In this document: piece after piece, positions 22,515 through 35,307 of the stretch | Layout: the number at the start of each line of letters is the position of its first letter | How positions within the stretch are numbered: the stretch's first letter is position 1 | Program-made: the position numbers and the translations under genes | Notes under the pieces: model-generated | Database searches by the model: none | What the model was told of the DNA's origin: nothing | Seen by the model: only the letters and a program-made list of their open reading frames with translations | NCBI GenBank assembly: GCA_964007475.1 | Contig: OZ023273.1 | Coordinates: 108,870,485 to 108,934,484 of the forward strand | From: Hybos culiciformis | Taxonomy: Eukaryota > Arthropoda > Insecta > Diptera > Hybotidae | Length of the DNA stretch: 64,000 nucleotides | Direction: 5' to 3'

Positions 22515-22840
22515 TTATTTGAAAATAATTTCGATCTGTGGCTGCTTGAGAGCTCCTAACGCGGAAATATGAACTGAACTTTTAGCTTCAATGAAATTAC
22601 GAGTTGATGGTGTTTTATTGAAGAGTTGTGAGACCCAAAACTCTTCCCACATATGTAGACACAAAGCATTTTTTTCAATAAGGAAGAATTGCTCCTGCTG
22701 GTTATTATGAATTTTAATAATTACGTTAATATTAAGTATATATATGGGTACAACGGGCCAAGCCAACAGGCCTAAGTGCGAGGAAATACAGGAATTACCG
22801 ACCCACTAAAACCTAACCTAATCTAACCTAATATATAATA
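22515..22840 (-). repeat. Repeat-like patch with degenerate TTAGG units
   Basis: On the minus strand it starts with TTAGGTTAGATTAGGTTAGG (near 22829-22810) and continues through GTGGGTCGGTAATTCC and a CTTAGGCC/GGCTTGGCCC section. A frame of 83 codons crosses it but has no recognisable domain. Similar TTAGG-led repeats are scattered in fly genomes, to my knowledge. A true telomeric origin is not supported, since only four imperfect units are present. Confidence 0.4.
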
Positions 22841-23316
22841 TTTTTTGTTCCCTATTTTAACTTTAAAATGTTATTTTGATTTATTCTACATTAATAAATT
22901 ATGATAATAATAAAATAATTAACAAAAAAGAAAACAAATCAGACAAAAATAAATTTTAAACAATGTTGTTTACTCAAACCACATTAACATAAAATAAAAA
23001 ACACCTGCGCTTGTGATCAACACAATACCGGAACGTGCGGCAAAATATTAATCAATATATGCATACTATTTTGAGATAGACTTATTGTGTTCAGACAATT
23101 AACTCATTTGAATTAAATTATAAAAATATCTAAAATTTTAAGTGGTGTAATTTAAGAAAAAAATTTTTCATAATTTTTTCATGGCTTAAAAATATTAAGC
23201 TTCTTTTTTGAAATAAGATAAATAACATAAAATAACAATCAATATTGTTTTCAAAATATTGTTTTTAAAAGATTTCTGTTAAACCAATTTGATTGAAATT
23301 TTTTCGCTTATCGAAA

Positions 23317-23530
23317 ATGATTAGATTTCTACGATTGAGTACAGTAGTAATTTTATGGGGGTTGTTTTTCAAGTAATAATTTTCATTTTATTGAGTATAT
23401 TTTAATATAGGGAACCTATAATGCTTATAACATTATAACAGCGATACAAGATCAAATGATTGCCATCGACGATGAGTGTTTGTATAATACGATGATTGGA
23501 TATTTAAGTGCATATTTGAGTTTGAAGTGA
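23317..23530 (+). CDS. Possible small two-exon gene, unrecognised
   Basis: A candidate last exon at 23411-23530 follows a good TATAG acceptor and reads as 39 codons with protein-like composition (GTYNAYNIITAIQDQMIAID and onward, ending YLSLK). An upstream ATG at 23317 with donor after 23346 would supply MIRFLRLSTV in the correct phase and give a 49-residue peptide. The codon composition differs from the surrounding noise and from the lipocalins. It could equally be the last exon of a longer decayed gene. I do not recognise the protein. Confidence 0.2.
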
Positions 23531-24218
23531 AGATTTTTTAATTTTTTGAATAATTTCAAGTAAGTGAATAGTAATGAATTGTTTACCACAAACTTAACAG
23601 TGGATGAAATATTAATAACTTAAGAAAACTGTAAGATTGATAATACTGCAAAATAAAAATTACTGCTGATATGTAATAGATTAATTTTGGTCTGATTTTA
23701 AAAAAAAATTTTGTGTTTAAAATATTATTATCTATATTATAGCGTCGTGAGGCTGGGAAGAATTATTTAGAGAAATTAAAAATTTTAAACTTTATCTCAA
23801 CTTTTCTCAAGGATCAATAAAATAAAAAATTGATTTTTTACACATGATGTATTTGTATGCAGTATAATATTATTATTGAATTTAACTTTACAATAAATAA
23901 ATGTTTCATAAATCTAATCTGACACTATTTTGACTGTTCTAATAAAATATACCTAGTTTAAGATTGATATATTTATTTATTTTTTAAGAATAATATCCAA
24001 AATTTATTTTTAGATAATATCAATTAGTTTTCAAATATTATAATATGTAACGAATGGGAAGTAAAATGAATAAAAATTGACTTATGTTTTCATATTTGAA
24101 AATTTTTTGTAGATTTTTTAAGAGCAATTCATAAAACTATTATAAATGCTAGGTTTTTACCAAAATTTTGTGATTTATTTTTGATTCATTGGGAGAAGAA
24201 AAGGTTTCTTAACAAATT

Positions 24219-25279
24219 ATGTTAAATTTAAATTTGTAAGTTCAAAAAGATTTTTAATTGAATAGATTTAAAATAAAATCAAATTTTTTATACTTTTAGT
24301 TTTAAAATTCTTGTTTTATTTTTTGCTGTTGCTAATTCTAATTTGGTAGTTAGACAAGGAACATGCCCAACTCAAAAGTCGGTCATGATAAATTATTCAA
24401 TGGTAAGATATAATAATTCTTTTTAAAATCATCAATTTATCTCAACCTTCATTACTTTCGTATTAATAATTAATTTTTGAAGCTTTGACAATATCTTAGC
24501 TTTAATTAATATTTTTGTTTAAACACGTTCAAAGATTAGTATTATATATTAAATACTAAGTTGTAATCATCTGATCGACTTGCATTATGCTTATATACAA
24601 TAAGTACTATTTATTTATTTATTTTTTTCAGTTTAATGGAAAAGTCTGGTACGAGATAGCAGAAACTTCCTTACCATTGAATCAGAAATGTATGCATAAC
24701 ATATATGATACATACAAAAATAATAATTCGTTGACCTACGTTAAGAGAACTCACATTAATTCAACGTAAGAAAATGAACAACTTTAAAAAAAAATATTAT
24801 AATAAGTTTTCCACTTAAATAAATAATTTTAGTACAGGCGATGAAGTAACTGTCATAGGTACTCTCTCTTATCCAGAAGACGGAAATTTTTTTAGAGTCA
24901 ATGTTGACGGTTACCCATGTAAGTGAAAATCTTGTTCAATTTGGTAACCGTTATCATTTATCTATGTATATTTTCTAGCCAATGGTTATTACTACTTATT
25001 AGACTACAACTTTTCCACAAATGCTGCAACATTTTATATGTGCTTTGACATGGGGGATGGAAACATTGGTGGTAAGAAATTAATAAATTTGAATTTCTTT
25101 TCATTTTCTAAAAATCAAGATTAAAAATAATTATAGAGCTTGGTTGGATTTTGGTACCAGATTTACCAAATTGGAATTTTGATTTGAATACTATTGTAGA
25201 ACAATCACAAGAAATATTGTTTAATCGAACCGGTATTTCCCAAGATGAAATACATTTGGTTGATCAAAGCTGTCAATAA
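24219..25279 (+). CDS. Lipocalin-like secreted protein, gene E
   Basis: Six exons: 24219-24235, 24300-24402, 24632-24765, 24833-24918, 24979-25071 and 25137-25279, giving 191 residues. The first exon is the longest of the microexons at 17 nt (MLNLN plus two bases). Features are the signal peptide core KILVLFFAVANS, Cys in RQGTCPTQ, FNGKVWYEIAET, Cys in NQKCMHN, YYLLDYNFS...ATFYMCFDM, and final VDQSCQ. It is closest to gene D and shares with it the absence of the extra Cys pair. Several Asn-X-Ser/Thr sites (for example NNS, NST, NRT) suggest glycosylation after secretion. A TATAAAT at 24141 is a weak promoter candidate. The poly(A) signal is near 25386. Confidence 0.87.
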
Positions 25280-26069
25280 TTGAAATTATTTTATAACTAG
25301 GAGAAATATTTTTTGATATTTGAAGTTATGTTAGCTTGAAAATAATTGTGTAAATACAAAAGATACCCCTTGTAAAGAAATTTTAAATAAAGTTTTAAAA
25401 ATATGAATATATAGTTCCGATGTGTTTTCTTAATCACTTATATTATAAACTTATGTAATACCTGTTGTTGCAGAATCTTGATGTTATAATTTGTCGAATA
25501 AAGTAATATTTGTCCAACACCATTCTGTAATAAAATAAAATAAATAAACATTTACAATATCACTGAATAAAGACTTACGAGGATTATTTAAAAAAAATAA
25601 TTAATGTAGGTAAATTCTATGAATGAATTTGTGGGAAAATTTTGATAAAAGTTATTTCATTGCAAAAGTGAACAAATATCGAAATATAGGTATATAGGTT
25701 CTTTGTAGCATAGGTACATAATATTCTATATTTCGCTTTTTAATATTCAATAAACATTTTGTTTATTTTCAATTTTTGATTGTTTGAATTAAAATGAAAA
25801 GGTAGATTTGCAAAAAAAAAAATAAATTATTTGTGCCACGAGACGCATTTCTAGATTATTTTAAAAAACGGCTCAAAAATAAAAGTACTGAAACTTATGC
25901 TCGTAATAAATGTCAACAAATTTAAAGCTGTTTTTTTATTCGATTTTTATATATGTTTACATTTTCATTAAAAAAGCATAAAAAGATTATTTCTTCTCCG
26001 ATTTACAATTAATTTATTTTATTCGAACTTAATTTTCACTTATTAATAATTTTTGATGCATTCGGTATA

Positions 26070-26105
26070 TATAAAAACAAAATTTAAATAAAAAATATTT
26101 CAGTT
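26070..26105 (+). promoter_or_regulatory. Core promoter of gene F (TATA + Inr)
   Basis: TATAAAAAC at 26070-26078 and TCAGTT at 26100-26105; A+1 at 26102 is 32 nt after the TATA start and 40 nt before the ATG. Confidence 0.75.
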
Positions 26106-26141
26106 TAATTTTGTTACTTATTCTGAAGAAAACTTGGAAAA

Positions 26142-28147
26142 ATGTTGAAGTTGTAAGTATATAGAGGATCAAGTTTAGTTTGATAAAAACCTATTACATT
26201 ATACATTTATATTTTATTAACATTATGTATACTATATATTATATACTGATTACTGCAGTACTTGAAATTTTCGAGTAAATAGTCGGAACCCGACAGCAAA
26301 CACTCGTTTCATTTATCTATATTTTGTTGTTGCAAAAAACTATCACAGAGTTATAGACATAGTTCATTAGGAAATATTTAGGAAATTGTGCGTGATTTTT
26401 TTTTTTGCTTTTCATCCCGGCAAATTGTTTTATATAAATTCCAATAGATGCCTTTCATTTTCCAAAATAATGGGACATATTTACAGCAAATTATAATTTA
26501 TGGTTATGACGAACAAACATTACAGCTAATTATATAGATTGATGATTATGTAATATTAACATATTTTAACAAATATTATTGACAAATATTATATTATACT
26601 ATTTTAACAAATATTATACATACTATAACCAAGGTAAATATTATTTCTTTCAGTTTTATTATTTTCGGTGTAATCTTAGGTTTTGTATGTTCTAATTTAA
26701 TAATCAAACCGTTGCCGTGCCCAAAATTTCAATCTTTATCAATAAATTACGCCGTTGTAAGTACATAACGTTAAATCTATTTTATGTAATCTAATACCTT
26801 GTTCGCACTTCAACGTTTATCCGGATAAATAAGTGGAAATTTCCACTTTCTGAAACTACCGTTCGCACTTGAGAAGTGGAAAAAATTTGACAATTCTAGA
26901 GCAAACATAAATAAAAAAAGAAAACAACTTTCTGTTACTTTAAAAAAAATTTAAAATTTTAAAATTAAATTTCACTTTTTATTGTTGGTTTCATTTTTTT
27001 GACATTTTGACACAAAATAAACGGTGCCAACCGTACCAAAACTAGCAAAAAGTAGCTAAAAGGAACTAGCTAAGTGGAAAAAAGAACTGGAAATTTAAAT
27101 ATCCGGAAAAAATTTTTGTATGATAATATCCACAAAGTTTCCGGAAAAATCATAATATCCGGAAAAATATTGAAGTGCGAACAAGGTATAAGACATATTA
27201 TATAAATATTGTAATTGACTTTGTAGTAAAAAATTTCGTTTCATAAGTATTAAAATTAGTTTGCAATCTTTTATTATGTTAATTAATTAATTATTTTAAT
27301 TATTTTTCTTTTCATTTATTGTTCATTTTATAGTTTTATATTTATATTAAATAAAATAAATAAAAAAAAAGGAACAAAAAAATAAATAAATAAATAAATT
27401 TATTATAATTCATTCTCAGTTCAATGGAAAAGTTTGGGCTGAAGTAGCAGAAACAATGCTACCATCTGAACAAACATGTCCAAAAACTGTTTTTGATACT
27501 TTCAAAAACAATGTTAGATACACTCATATATCAAGAAGTTACATTGACGCATCGTAAGTTAAATTCTATTCAAGTTACAGAATTGTATAAATTTTATTAC
27601 AGAGATAGGGGTGATATAAATAAAATCTTTTCTTTTTTTTTTTTACAGTACAGGAGAACTCAAAAGAGGTCTAGGATCCCTGTCACATTCATTAAATGGA
27701 AAACAATTTACTGTTAATTTGGCTGGCTTTCCACGTAAATTTGATTATTTCAAATTTTCATACATAATAATCATAATATACACATAATAAAAATTATTTT
27801 ATTTTTTTTAAAGCAAATGGACTTTATTATTTAGTTGATTTTAATGCTACTATTAATTCAGCAGCATTTTGCATGTGTTTTGACATGGGTAATGGCAATG
27901 GAGGAAGTAAGTTAAATATATATAGTGTATATTTTACAGAACATTTTTAAATCGTTGTAGTGGAATATTGAAATATTTATTATAAAAATTTCTTTTTATT
28001 ATAGTTATTGGATGGATATTGTTGGGAGATATGCCAAACAATCGCCAGCACATTAATCTGGCAATTGAAAATGGAATTAAAATTTTGCATACCAAATGCA
28101 ATATTCCACCTTCGCAAATTCTAGAAGTTCCACAAACATGTCAATAA
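26142..28147 (+). CDS. Lipocalin-like secreted protein, gene F
   Basis: Six exons: 26142-26152, 26654-26756, 27420-27553, 27649-27734, 27814-27906 and 28005-28147, giving 189 residues. The microexon is 11 nt (MLK plus two bases). Features are the signal peptide FFIIFGVILGFVCS, Cys in PLPCPKFQ, FNGKVWAEVAET, Cys in EQTCPKT, then a strand ending AAFCMCFDM with the additional Cys, LGDMPNNRQ, the partner extra Cys in HTKCNIPPS, and final PQTCQ. Introns 1 and 2 are much longer than in its neighbours, and intron 2 (27757 is past it; it spans 26757-27419) carries a complete MITE. Aromatic-to-Ala change in VWAEV departs from the VWYE of other copies and may alter the open end of the barrel. The poly(A) signal is at 28363. 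Confidence 0.87.
26795..27188. mobile_element. MITE in intron 2 of gene F, PIF/Harbinger-like
   Basis: Terminal inverted repeats begin TACCTTGTTCGCACTTCAA and the element is flanked on each side by TAA (26792-26794 and 27189-27191). The 394-bp body has no ORF and repeats 'TCCGGA' and 'GTGGAAA' motifs near both ends. A 3-bp TWA duplication is characteristic of PIF/Harbinger transposition. Confidence 0.8.
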
Positions 28148-28159
28148 TAATTAGATGTA

Positions 28160-29735
28160 ACGAAATAATTTAGGAAAAAAGACAAGAGTCAGTATAATTC
28201 TTATTTATAGGTATACATGTATTAAAAACCACATAAGTTGAATATTAGCAAAAAAAATTTCTTAAAGAAAAATCATGTTGTAAATTTTTGCAAAGGAGAA
28301 TCTAAAAATTAAGCATATATGTGCATGTGGTAATTTAAGTTGTAAACTTTAAACAAAAATTTAATAAAGTCAGAACTGATTTTTTTGAAGATGCAATTTT
28401 CGTTGATTATATTTATTCTTTTTTTGATATGATCTTATAAAATGATCGTGACTAGTATGATACATTCAAAAATCATACAGAATGCTAAGCTAATTTACTT
28501 TGAAAGAAATAATAACTTTAACTGATGATAAAAGTCTAACTCTAACTTATGTGACTCAAACATATAATTAGTTGGGTTCAATTTTGAAATTCTTTGAGGA
28601 GTTTTCAATTTAAGTTTAAAATTTTTGTATAGTGTATTTATTTCTATATTTTTTTGGTGTTATACCCCCACCTTGAATTATTTAATTTGATCATATAATA
28701 CCCCAAATATTAATATGTAGTTGTATTTTTTGAAAATTTTTTAAAATCCTTTTGGTTCAAAGTTTATTTTTTCTTATTTGGGAGATTTATTATTCGAATT
28801 TTTAACATTTTGTTTTCAATGATAATAACCCAATCCAATTAATTGCTCATTATCTGTGCAGATTCAAAAGATTATTTGATAAATATAATGAATCAATTAA
28901 TTAAAATTTTTACAAAACATAAAACTTATTCTATAAAAATTGACGTAGTTAAGTAAGATTTTTTTGAAATAACTAAATAATATATCCAACACTAATTCGG
29001 TTAATATTTTTTTAAGTTCTTGTTTTATAATAACCTCGAAGAAAATTAATAGGAAACTCGGGATTTGAAATTAAAAAAAAACAAAATTTTGTTTATTTAG
29101 TTTTAATTTATTTTTATTTATTAAATTTAAAATTATTGGCGTAGTTAATAATAAATAAAAACTATATAGCGTTAGAAGTTAACTGTTTAGTGATTGATTA
29201 CATATGATCAATTCAGAATATTAAACCGACTTTTGGCTTTCAAATTTCGGAAAAAATCATTTCTACCATATGACACAAACAAATAACAAAGTTTCTGAAA
29301 TAAAATAGTACAATTAAAACGAAATAAGATGATTCATTTAAATAGCAATGTACATAATATAATAATCTTTATCTCATCAATATTTCTAAAGTTTGTTCAT
29401 CCTTATTTGGATTTCGAAATTATTGAAATTTTAGATAAATTTGTTGAAATTTAATATAATATTACGATAATGTTACGTTAAATAAAATAGTAATTTTGAA
29501 ACTAAATTTTTGAATAAAAGGAAAGTCAACTTTAAACAAATTTTATAAGCTGTTGCTAAAGCTTGAACTCAATATTTTAATTATAATGAAAGAAGCTACA
29601 TTGGCTTATTTGCAAAAATGAAATAAAAACTAAATATTTTTAGATAAAATAATATATTTGTCTTGAGCAAATATTTTTATTATTTTTTAATTTTTAAATA
29701 ATTACTTATTTTTTTATATTCAGAATATTATTGGC
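28160..29735. other. Spacer between genes F and G
   Basis: It contains the gene F poly(A) signal at 28363-28368. Otherwise I see no exon, repeat or promoter that stands out. Confidence 0.45.
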
Positions 29736-29743
29736 GATACAAG

Positions 29744-29780
29744 TATAAAACACAGGCTGTTCGGTGAACAAAATTCAGTT
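29744..29780 (+). promoter_or_regulatory. Core promoter of gene G (TATA + Inr)
   Basis: TATAAAA at 29744-29750 and TCAGTT at 29775-29780, with A+1 at 29777 (33 nt). The surrounding 100 bp, from GAATATTATTGGCG through the leader, is closely matched at gene H, so promoters and genes were duplicated together. Confidence 0.8.
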
Positions 29781-29814
29781 TATTCAGAAAATTCCGAAGA
29801 AAAACTATTCCATA

Positions 29815-30877
29815 ATGTTCAAGGAGTGAGTAATACTTTATTTACATATATATATAGAAACAATTTTTGCAATTTGGTTCCTCAATTTAGAACAACTGTA
29901 AATAAATTAATGTAAACTAAAATGCATTTTTCAATTCCAGAATCGCATTTTTAGCAACTATTTTGGGCATTGCCTCCGCCAATTTAGTTCAACAAGCACT
30001 ACCATGCCCGAACTTTCAATCACTCCCCATTAACTATGCTATGGTAAGTATTTGAGCGATTCTCTATTTAACAAACAGAAAATACAACACCTTTTTGCCA
30101 TTTTCAAATACCCATAATCATATAGTTTTAAAATGATTTCACTACAAAAACTCTAAATTATGTGAAAAAAAAAATTAACTATCTTAGGTTTTAAACATAT
30201 TTGATTATAATTTTAGTTCAATGGAAAAATTTGGTATGAAATTATGGAAACAATGATTCCACCTGGTCAACAATGCTCAAAAGATATATTCGATACTCTG
30301 AGTGGTAATCCGTCTTACACTTACATCACAAGAAGTTATGTTAACACAACGTGAGTAAAGTTTTATTTTAAATTTTTATTATGTATAATTTAAAAATTAA
30401 AAATGTTTAATATTTTATTAAAGTACTGGACAACAAGAAACAAATTTTGGATCACTCGCATATCCTTCAAATGGAGGACCATTCTCTGTTAATATGGCTG
30501 GTTACCCTGGTAAATATAATATTTTTAATATTTTTTAAATTTTTTTACGAAAAAATAACTTTTAATTTTTTTTTTATATAGCAAACGGTAATTATTACTT
30601 GGTTGATTATAATGGCAATTTCAATACAGCAACATTCTGTTTGTGCTTTGACATGGGTGGTGTAGCAGGACGTGAGTCACAATATTTTAATTAATTTTTT
30701 TTATCAAAAATAATGAAATATTATTTTGTTTTAGTACTTGGTTGGACTTTGATGGCCGATGCCCCACATAATTCTCAATCAATTCCAGCAGCAATTGAAT
30801 ATGGAGCACAGGTCTTACAATCCCATTGCGGTATTCCTCAATCTGAAGCTCAAGTTGTTCCACAAATTTGTGAATAA
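29815..30877 (+). CDS. Lipocalin-like secreted protein, gene G
   Basis: Six exons: 29815-29825, 29941-30043, 30217-30350, 30424-30509, 30582-30671 and 30735-30877, giving 188 residues. The 11-nt first exon encodes MFK. Features are the signal peptide IAFLATILGIASA, Cys in ALPCPNFQ, FNGKIWYEIMET, Cys in GQQCSKD, strand YYLVDYNGN...ATFCLCFDM with the extra Cys, LGWTLMAD, partner Cys in SHCGIPQSE, and final PQICE. It is the nearest relative of gene H: the two share most codons, the promoter and the deletion of one residue in exon 5 (90 nt against 93). High identity in exons 3, 5 and 6 points to recent tandem duplication or gene conversion. The poly(A) signal is just past the stop. Confidence 0.88.
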
Positions 30878-30889
30878 ATTCATTCAAAA

Positions 30890-33800
30890 TAAAATAGGAA
30901 ATTGGACATATTTCATAAAATAAATTGTTGTTTTATTACGTTATTTTCCATTATTATTCTAAGTAGTTTTTTCAAGACTAAAACTTTCGAAATACAAATC
31001 CATTTCATAAAATATGGAGAGTAGCTAGGCTGGTTAATTGCTACACCACAGTTTTTGTTAACGGACTTCGCAGAAAACATTTTTATTAGTAGATTTAATA
31101 ATATTGTTAGGACAATCCAATCTAAACCGATCTTATATAACAATAATAATGATTTCTTTTAATTTCGAAGTGCTTAAACCAGGTCGGTTTAAGATAAAAA
31201 GAAATGATTGTTTTCCGGTATTCGCTCTTTCATTTAATTTTTTTTAAGACTTCTGCTCATTAATTTCATCATATAAAAAAAAGTGAAATAGGCTAACTTG
31301 TATTCTATTAATGGATCATCAATTAAGTTTTGAATATTTTTAATTGCTAAATTTTTGGCTTCTTCGAGAATTTTATTTTAAACTATGAGACTAACGTTCG
31401 ATTTGTACATAACATACCTATACATACAATTTTCGAGCCGACAAACCGCGGTATATTTTAGAATTTATTTGATTGAACGGGAAATAATTTCCTAAAAAAT
31501 ATCTACAGAATTGAAGACTGTTTTCAATAATCCATATGCAAGCCGCATGTGCCTATATATCCAAAAGTTATTTTTCATCCATAAATCAAACAAGTCTTCA
31601 TTTATTTTGAATTTACGTTAATACAGCACGCTTCTAACCTCCAAACAATAAAAACTTATATAATCATAGTTTGTATGTTTAAACGAATTTACTTGAAGCA
31701 ATTTTTATATATACCTAGAAACTCTCTTCATCTTTAGAAACGTTCCAAAATAAAATATCAACACTTTTAGAATTTTCAAAATACTTATAACCTATAAGCT
31801 AACGAGAGCAACCTAATTTTCTTTAGCATATCCATTTGAGAAATTTTATTTATGGGCTCATTTCATCTATATTAAATTTTGAAAAACATATTTTGAAGTA
31901 ATTTATAATTCATTAATGTACATTATTTGGATGTATTACTGGCCAAATTGTTTGAGTTATTACTACTTAAAAATATCGATTTGATTTGATGAATAAAGTT
32001 CAAACTGAAGAAAGAATGTTTTTGTTTCGGCAAAATATATTTAGAGGTAAGAGCTCTGAGTGATCACTTCGTGATTTCGCATGGGATCTTACCGCAATTT
32101 CTTCCACCATCAATAATTTTACCACAAATTTAACACTTTATATTTTTTTTTATTATTTTTTGTCTATTGATTTCATTTTATTAACTTTTCAGCTTTTTAT
32201 TTAAATAATCTAATTCAATTAAATCAAGTAATTCTAATTGTTTATTAATAAAAGTTATGGTCTTGAGTTTCTACAAAAATCCCATATAAAAAAGCACTTT
32301 TTCCAATTTATCGGGCCCTAAAAAGCTTACTCGGATTTTACGATGAATTAAAAAAAATATTAACCAAATCGATCAAGCCGTTTTCAAGCTTTGCGTTTAC
32401 CACAATGAACGGCATTTCTTTTTTATTTTCATAGAAGATAGATTTATTCAAATTACGATTATTTTCAATTTTTTAGTTTTTTAGGTATCTTATTGTAGGC
32501 TAGGAGTCCTTTTATACTACAGTTAACATGATTGGGTCTGAAATCTCTTTTATTTCGGATTATAATTATCCTCTAAGTTGTTTCTATCGTAATAAAAAAG
32601 AACTATACGAAACAGGAACAAAAAAGACAACAAATATGAAATAATAATTATTTTTTATTTATTTAAATTTTTCACCGCAGGAAATTCCTGCAAAGCGGAA
32701 ATACTAAAACAGGACAACAAGACCAAAACAATTAAAATTGAAATAAATTTTAAATTAGAATCTAAAAGTACTAATACATAATTGCAAAAAATTAAGATTC
32801 TTTTTTAAATATACCTATATATATCTAATTATTTTTTTAAAATTGAAATTAAATTTATCAACTGTTCAAAGGCATTATATTTTTTAAATTATATGTTCTA
32901 TTATTATTAATTCACGGAAGGCATTGTTTGAATTTATTATAATTATAATTATATGAAAATTTTGATTAGTTATTAGTCCTACGAACTGTATAATAAGATG
33001 GACTTGTTATCAAATATTAACTTTTTATAAATAAATTTTTGAACCTTCGTATTTTATTAAATTAAAAAAATTAAATGCTTAACAATTTATTTTTCACATC
33101 ATCTACACTACCGTTTCCGTCATCACCAAAATAAAATTGCAAAAATACATACAAATTTGGATATTATTGAATTCGGTGAAAATAGTTTTAAAGAGTCTTA
33201 CAGATTTTAATATATTTATATATATAAGTTAGTACACGTTTCGTCACCAAAAAAATAATTTTCCATATGTAAATTTCTAAATAATATTCTTTTAAACATG
33301 GTTGCTAATTAAAATTCTGATGGCACAAATTATTTGTTAAAACTTAAAAGATTATATGGAGAACAATCGGCCATGGAAAACCTCTTAATAGATAATAGAT
33401 AGAAATAGATTTCAATTTATTTTCAGATTAATTATAAAACGACTCTACAAGTACTTTGTAACTAGTACGTTATATATTTAAATTAAGCGGATTCTAGTCT
33501 TAGAAATAACATTACTATCTTATTTTAAAGAGGAACTTCTCAGACCAGAAATAGAGATAACAGAAAATTTATCAAAAAATTAAAAACTTGATATAAATGT
33601 GAATGAGAAACAGAAATTCAAATAACTCACAGCAATAAATATAAAATTGCATAAAATTTAAATAAAAATTGAATTGTTTAAATTTAAATGTTATGTATCA
33701 AGAGAATCATTCTCATAAGTTTTAAGCTTGATAACAGAACGAAACAATTTAATAATTAATAAGCAAAAGATTTCACAGGTTTCCTGTATGAATAAAAATA

Positions 33801-34180
33801 AACTATATTTTCAGGTTTCATTGTATATTATCTATAAATAAAAATTTCATTCTGAGAGATTAATACTAATCCTTTGCAAAATATTCAGTTGTATAATAAA
33901 TTAATATTTAATAAACTCAACTTTTTCCATGAATTTCAAAAATAGTGTTTTAGGCATAAATATAGGTGTAAATGCTATTTTTAACAAATGCCTTTAAAAT
34001 TTGTTTTCTATTGAAAACAGACTTTTTCCAAAAACAAAGATTAAATAAAAAAAATTAAATATTTCCAAAAATTTAGCAAATGTTTTATTAGGTTTTAAAT
34101 ATAAAAATAAAAAATATTTGCCATATGCAAATATTTTTTTTCATTTGTAAAATGTTACTAATTTTAGTTTTAGAATATTA
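30890..34180. other. Spacer between genes G and H
   Basis: About 3.3 kb of AT-rich sequence. No exon chain, transposon terminus or large repeat could be supported. Confidence 0.45.
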
Positions 34181-34187
34181 TTGGCGC

Positions 34188-34224
34188 TATAAAAGATAGA
34201 TTGGCCGGCTAATTAAATTCAGTT
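34188..34224 (+). promoter_or_regulatory. Core promoter of gene H (TATA + Inr)
   Basis: TATAAAAG at 34188-34195 and TCAGTT at 34219-34224 with A+1 at 34221 (33 nt). Very similar to the gene G promoter. Confidence 0.8.
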
Positions 34225-34260
34225 TATTCAGAAAATTCCGAAGTAAAACTATTCCATATA

Positions 34261-35307
34261 ATGTTCAAGGAGTGAGTACTAAACCATTATTATTATTTTA
34301 AGTTCTGAGTTCTCAATTAATTTTAAATAATTTAATTTAAAATAAAAATTTTATTTTTTGATTCCAGAGTCACATTTTTAGCTACAATTTTGGGCTTTGC
34401 CTGCGCCAATTTGGTTCAACAACAATTGCCATGCCCGCAATTCCAATCACTCCCAATTAACTATAACTTTGTAAGAGATTTAAAATTATAACAAACAGAA
34501 ATTCAAAAATTTATTACAATTTTATTCCGATTTTCAATTTCACTGTGAAAGAACAAAATTTTTAATTCTAATTTATTAAATAAAATTCGTTAATATTTAG
34601 CCTGTATGAGTTTTCAAACCACTTAATTATATTTGTAGTTCAATGGAAAAGTTTGGTATGAAATTATGGAAACAATGATTCCACCTGGTCAACAATGCTC
34701 AAAAGATATCTTCGATACTCTGAATGGTAATCCGTCTTACACTTACATCACAAGAAGTTATGTTAACACAACGTGAGTAAAGATTTATGTTAAAAAAGCT
34801 ACTACCTAAATTATGTATAATTTAAACTCAAAATCTTTAAAAATTTATTAAAGTACTGGACAGCAAGTAACTGGTATTGGGTCACTATCATACCCCTCAA
34901 ATGGAGGGCCATTCACGGTTAATATGGAAGGCTATCCTGGTAAATATTATTTTTAAATTTTCTTACGAATGAATAATTTTTAATTTTTTGTTTATAGCAA
35001 ACGGTAATTATTACTTGGTTGATTATGACAGCAGTTTAAATGCTGCAACATTCTGTTTGTGCTTTGACATGGGTGGTGTAGCAGGAAGTGAGTTACAATA
35101 ATTTATTTTTTTTGTCTTTTTTTTTTGTTTGTGTCAAAAAATAAGCAATGTTATTTTGTTGTAGTACTTGGTTGGACTTTGATGGCTGATGTCCCACACA
35201 ACACTCAGTCAGTTAATGCTGCAATTATTCACGGTGCCGCCGCTTTAGAAAATAAATGTGGTATTCCACAATCTGAAGCTCAAATTGTCCCACAAAATTG
35301 TGAATAA
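34261..35307 (+). CDS. Lipocalin-like secreted protein, gene H
   Basis: Six exons: 34261-34271, 34368-34470, 34639-34772, 34854-34939, 34998-35087 and 35165-35307, giving 188 residues. It begins MFK and the signal peptide continues VTFLATILGFACA. Features are Cys in QLPCPQFQ, FNGKVWYEIMET, GQQCSKD, strand YYLVDYDSS...ATFCLCFDMGG, LGWTLMADVPHN, Cys in NKCGIPQSE, and final PQNCE. It is intact throughout. It differs from gene G mainly in exon 2, exon 4 and the helix-like segment after VPHN. A poly(A) signal (AATAAA) lies about 40 nt past the stop. It is the last gene of the continuous tandem run before the transposon block. Confidence 0.88.
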
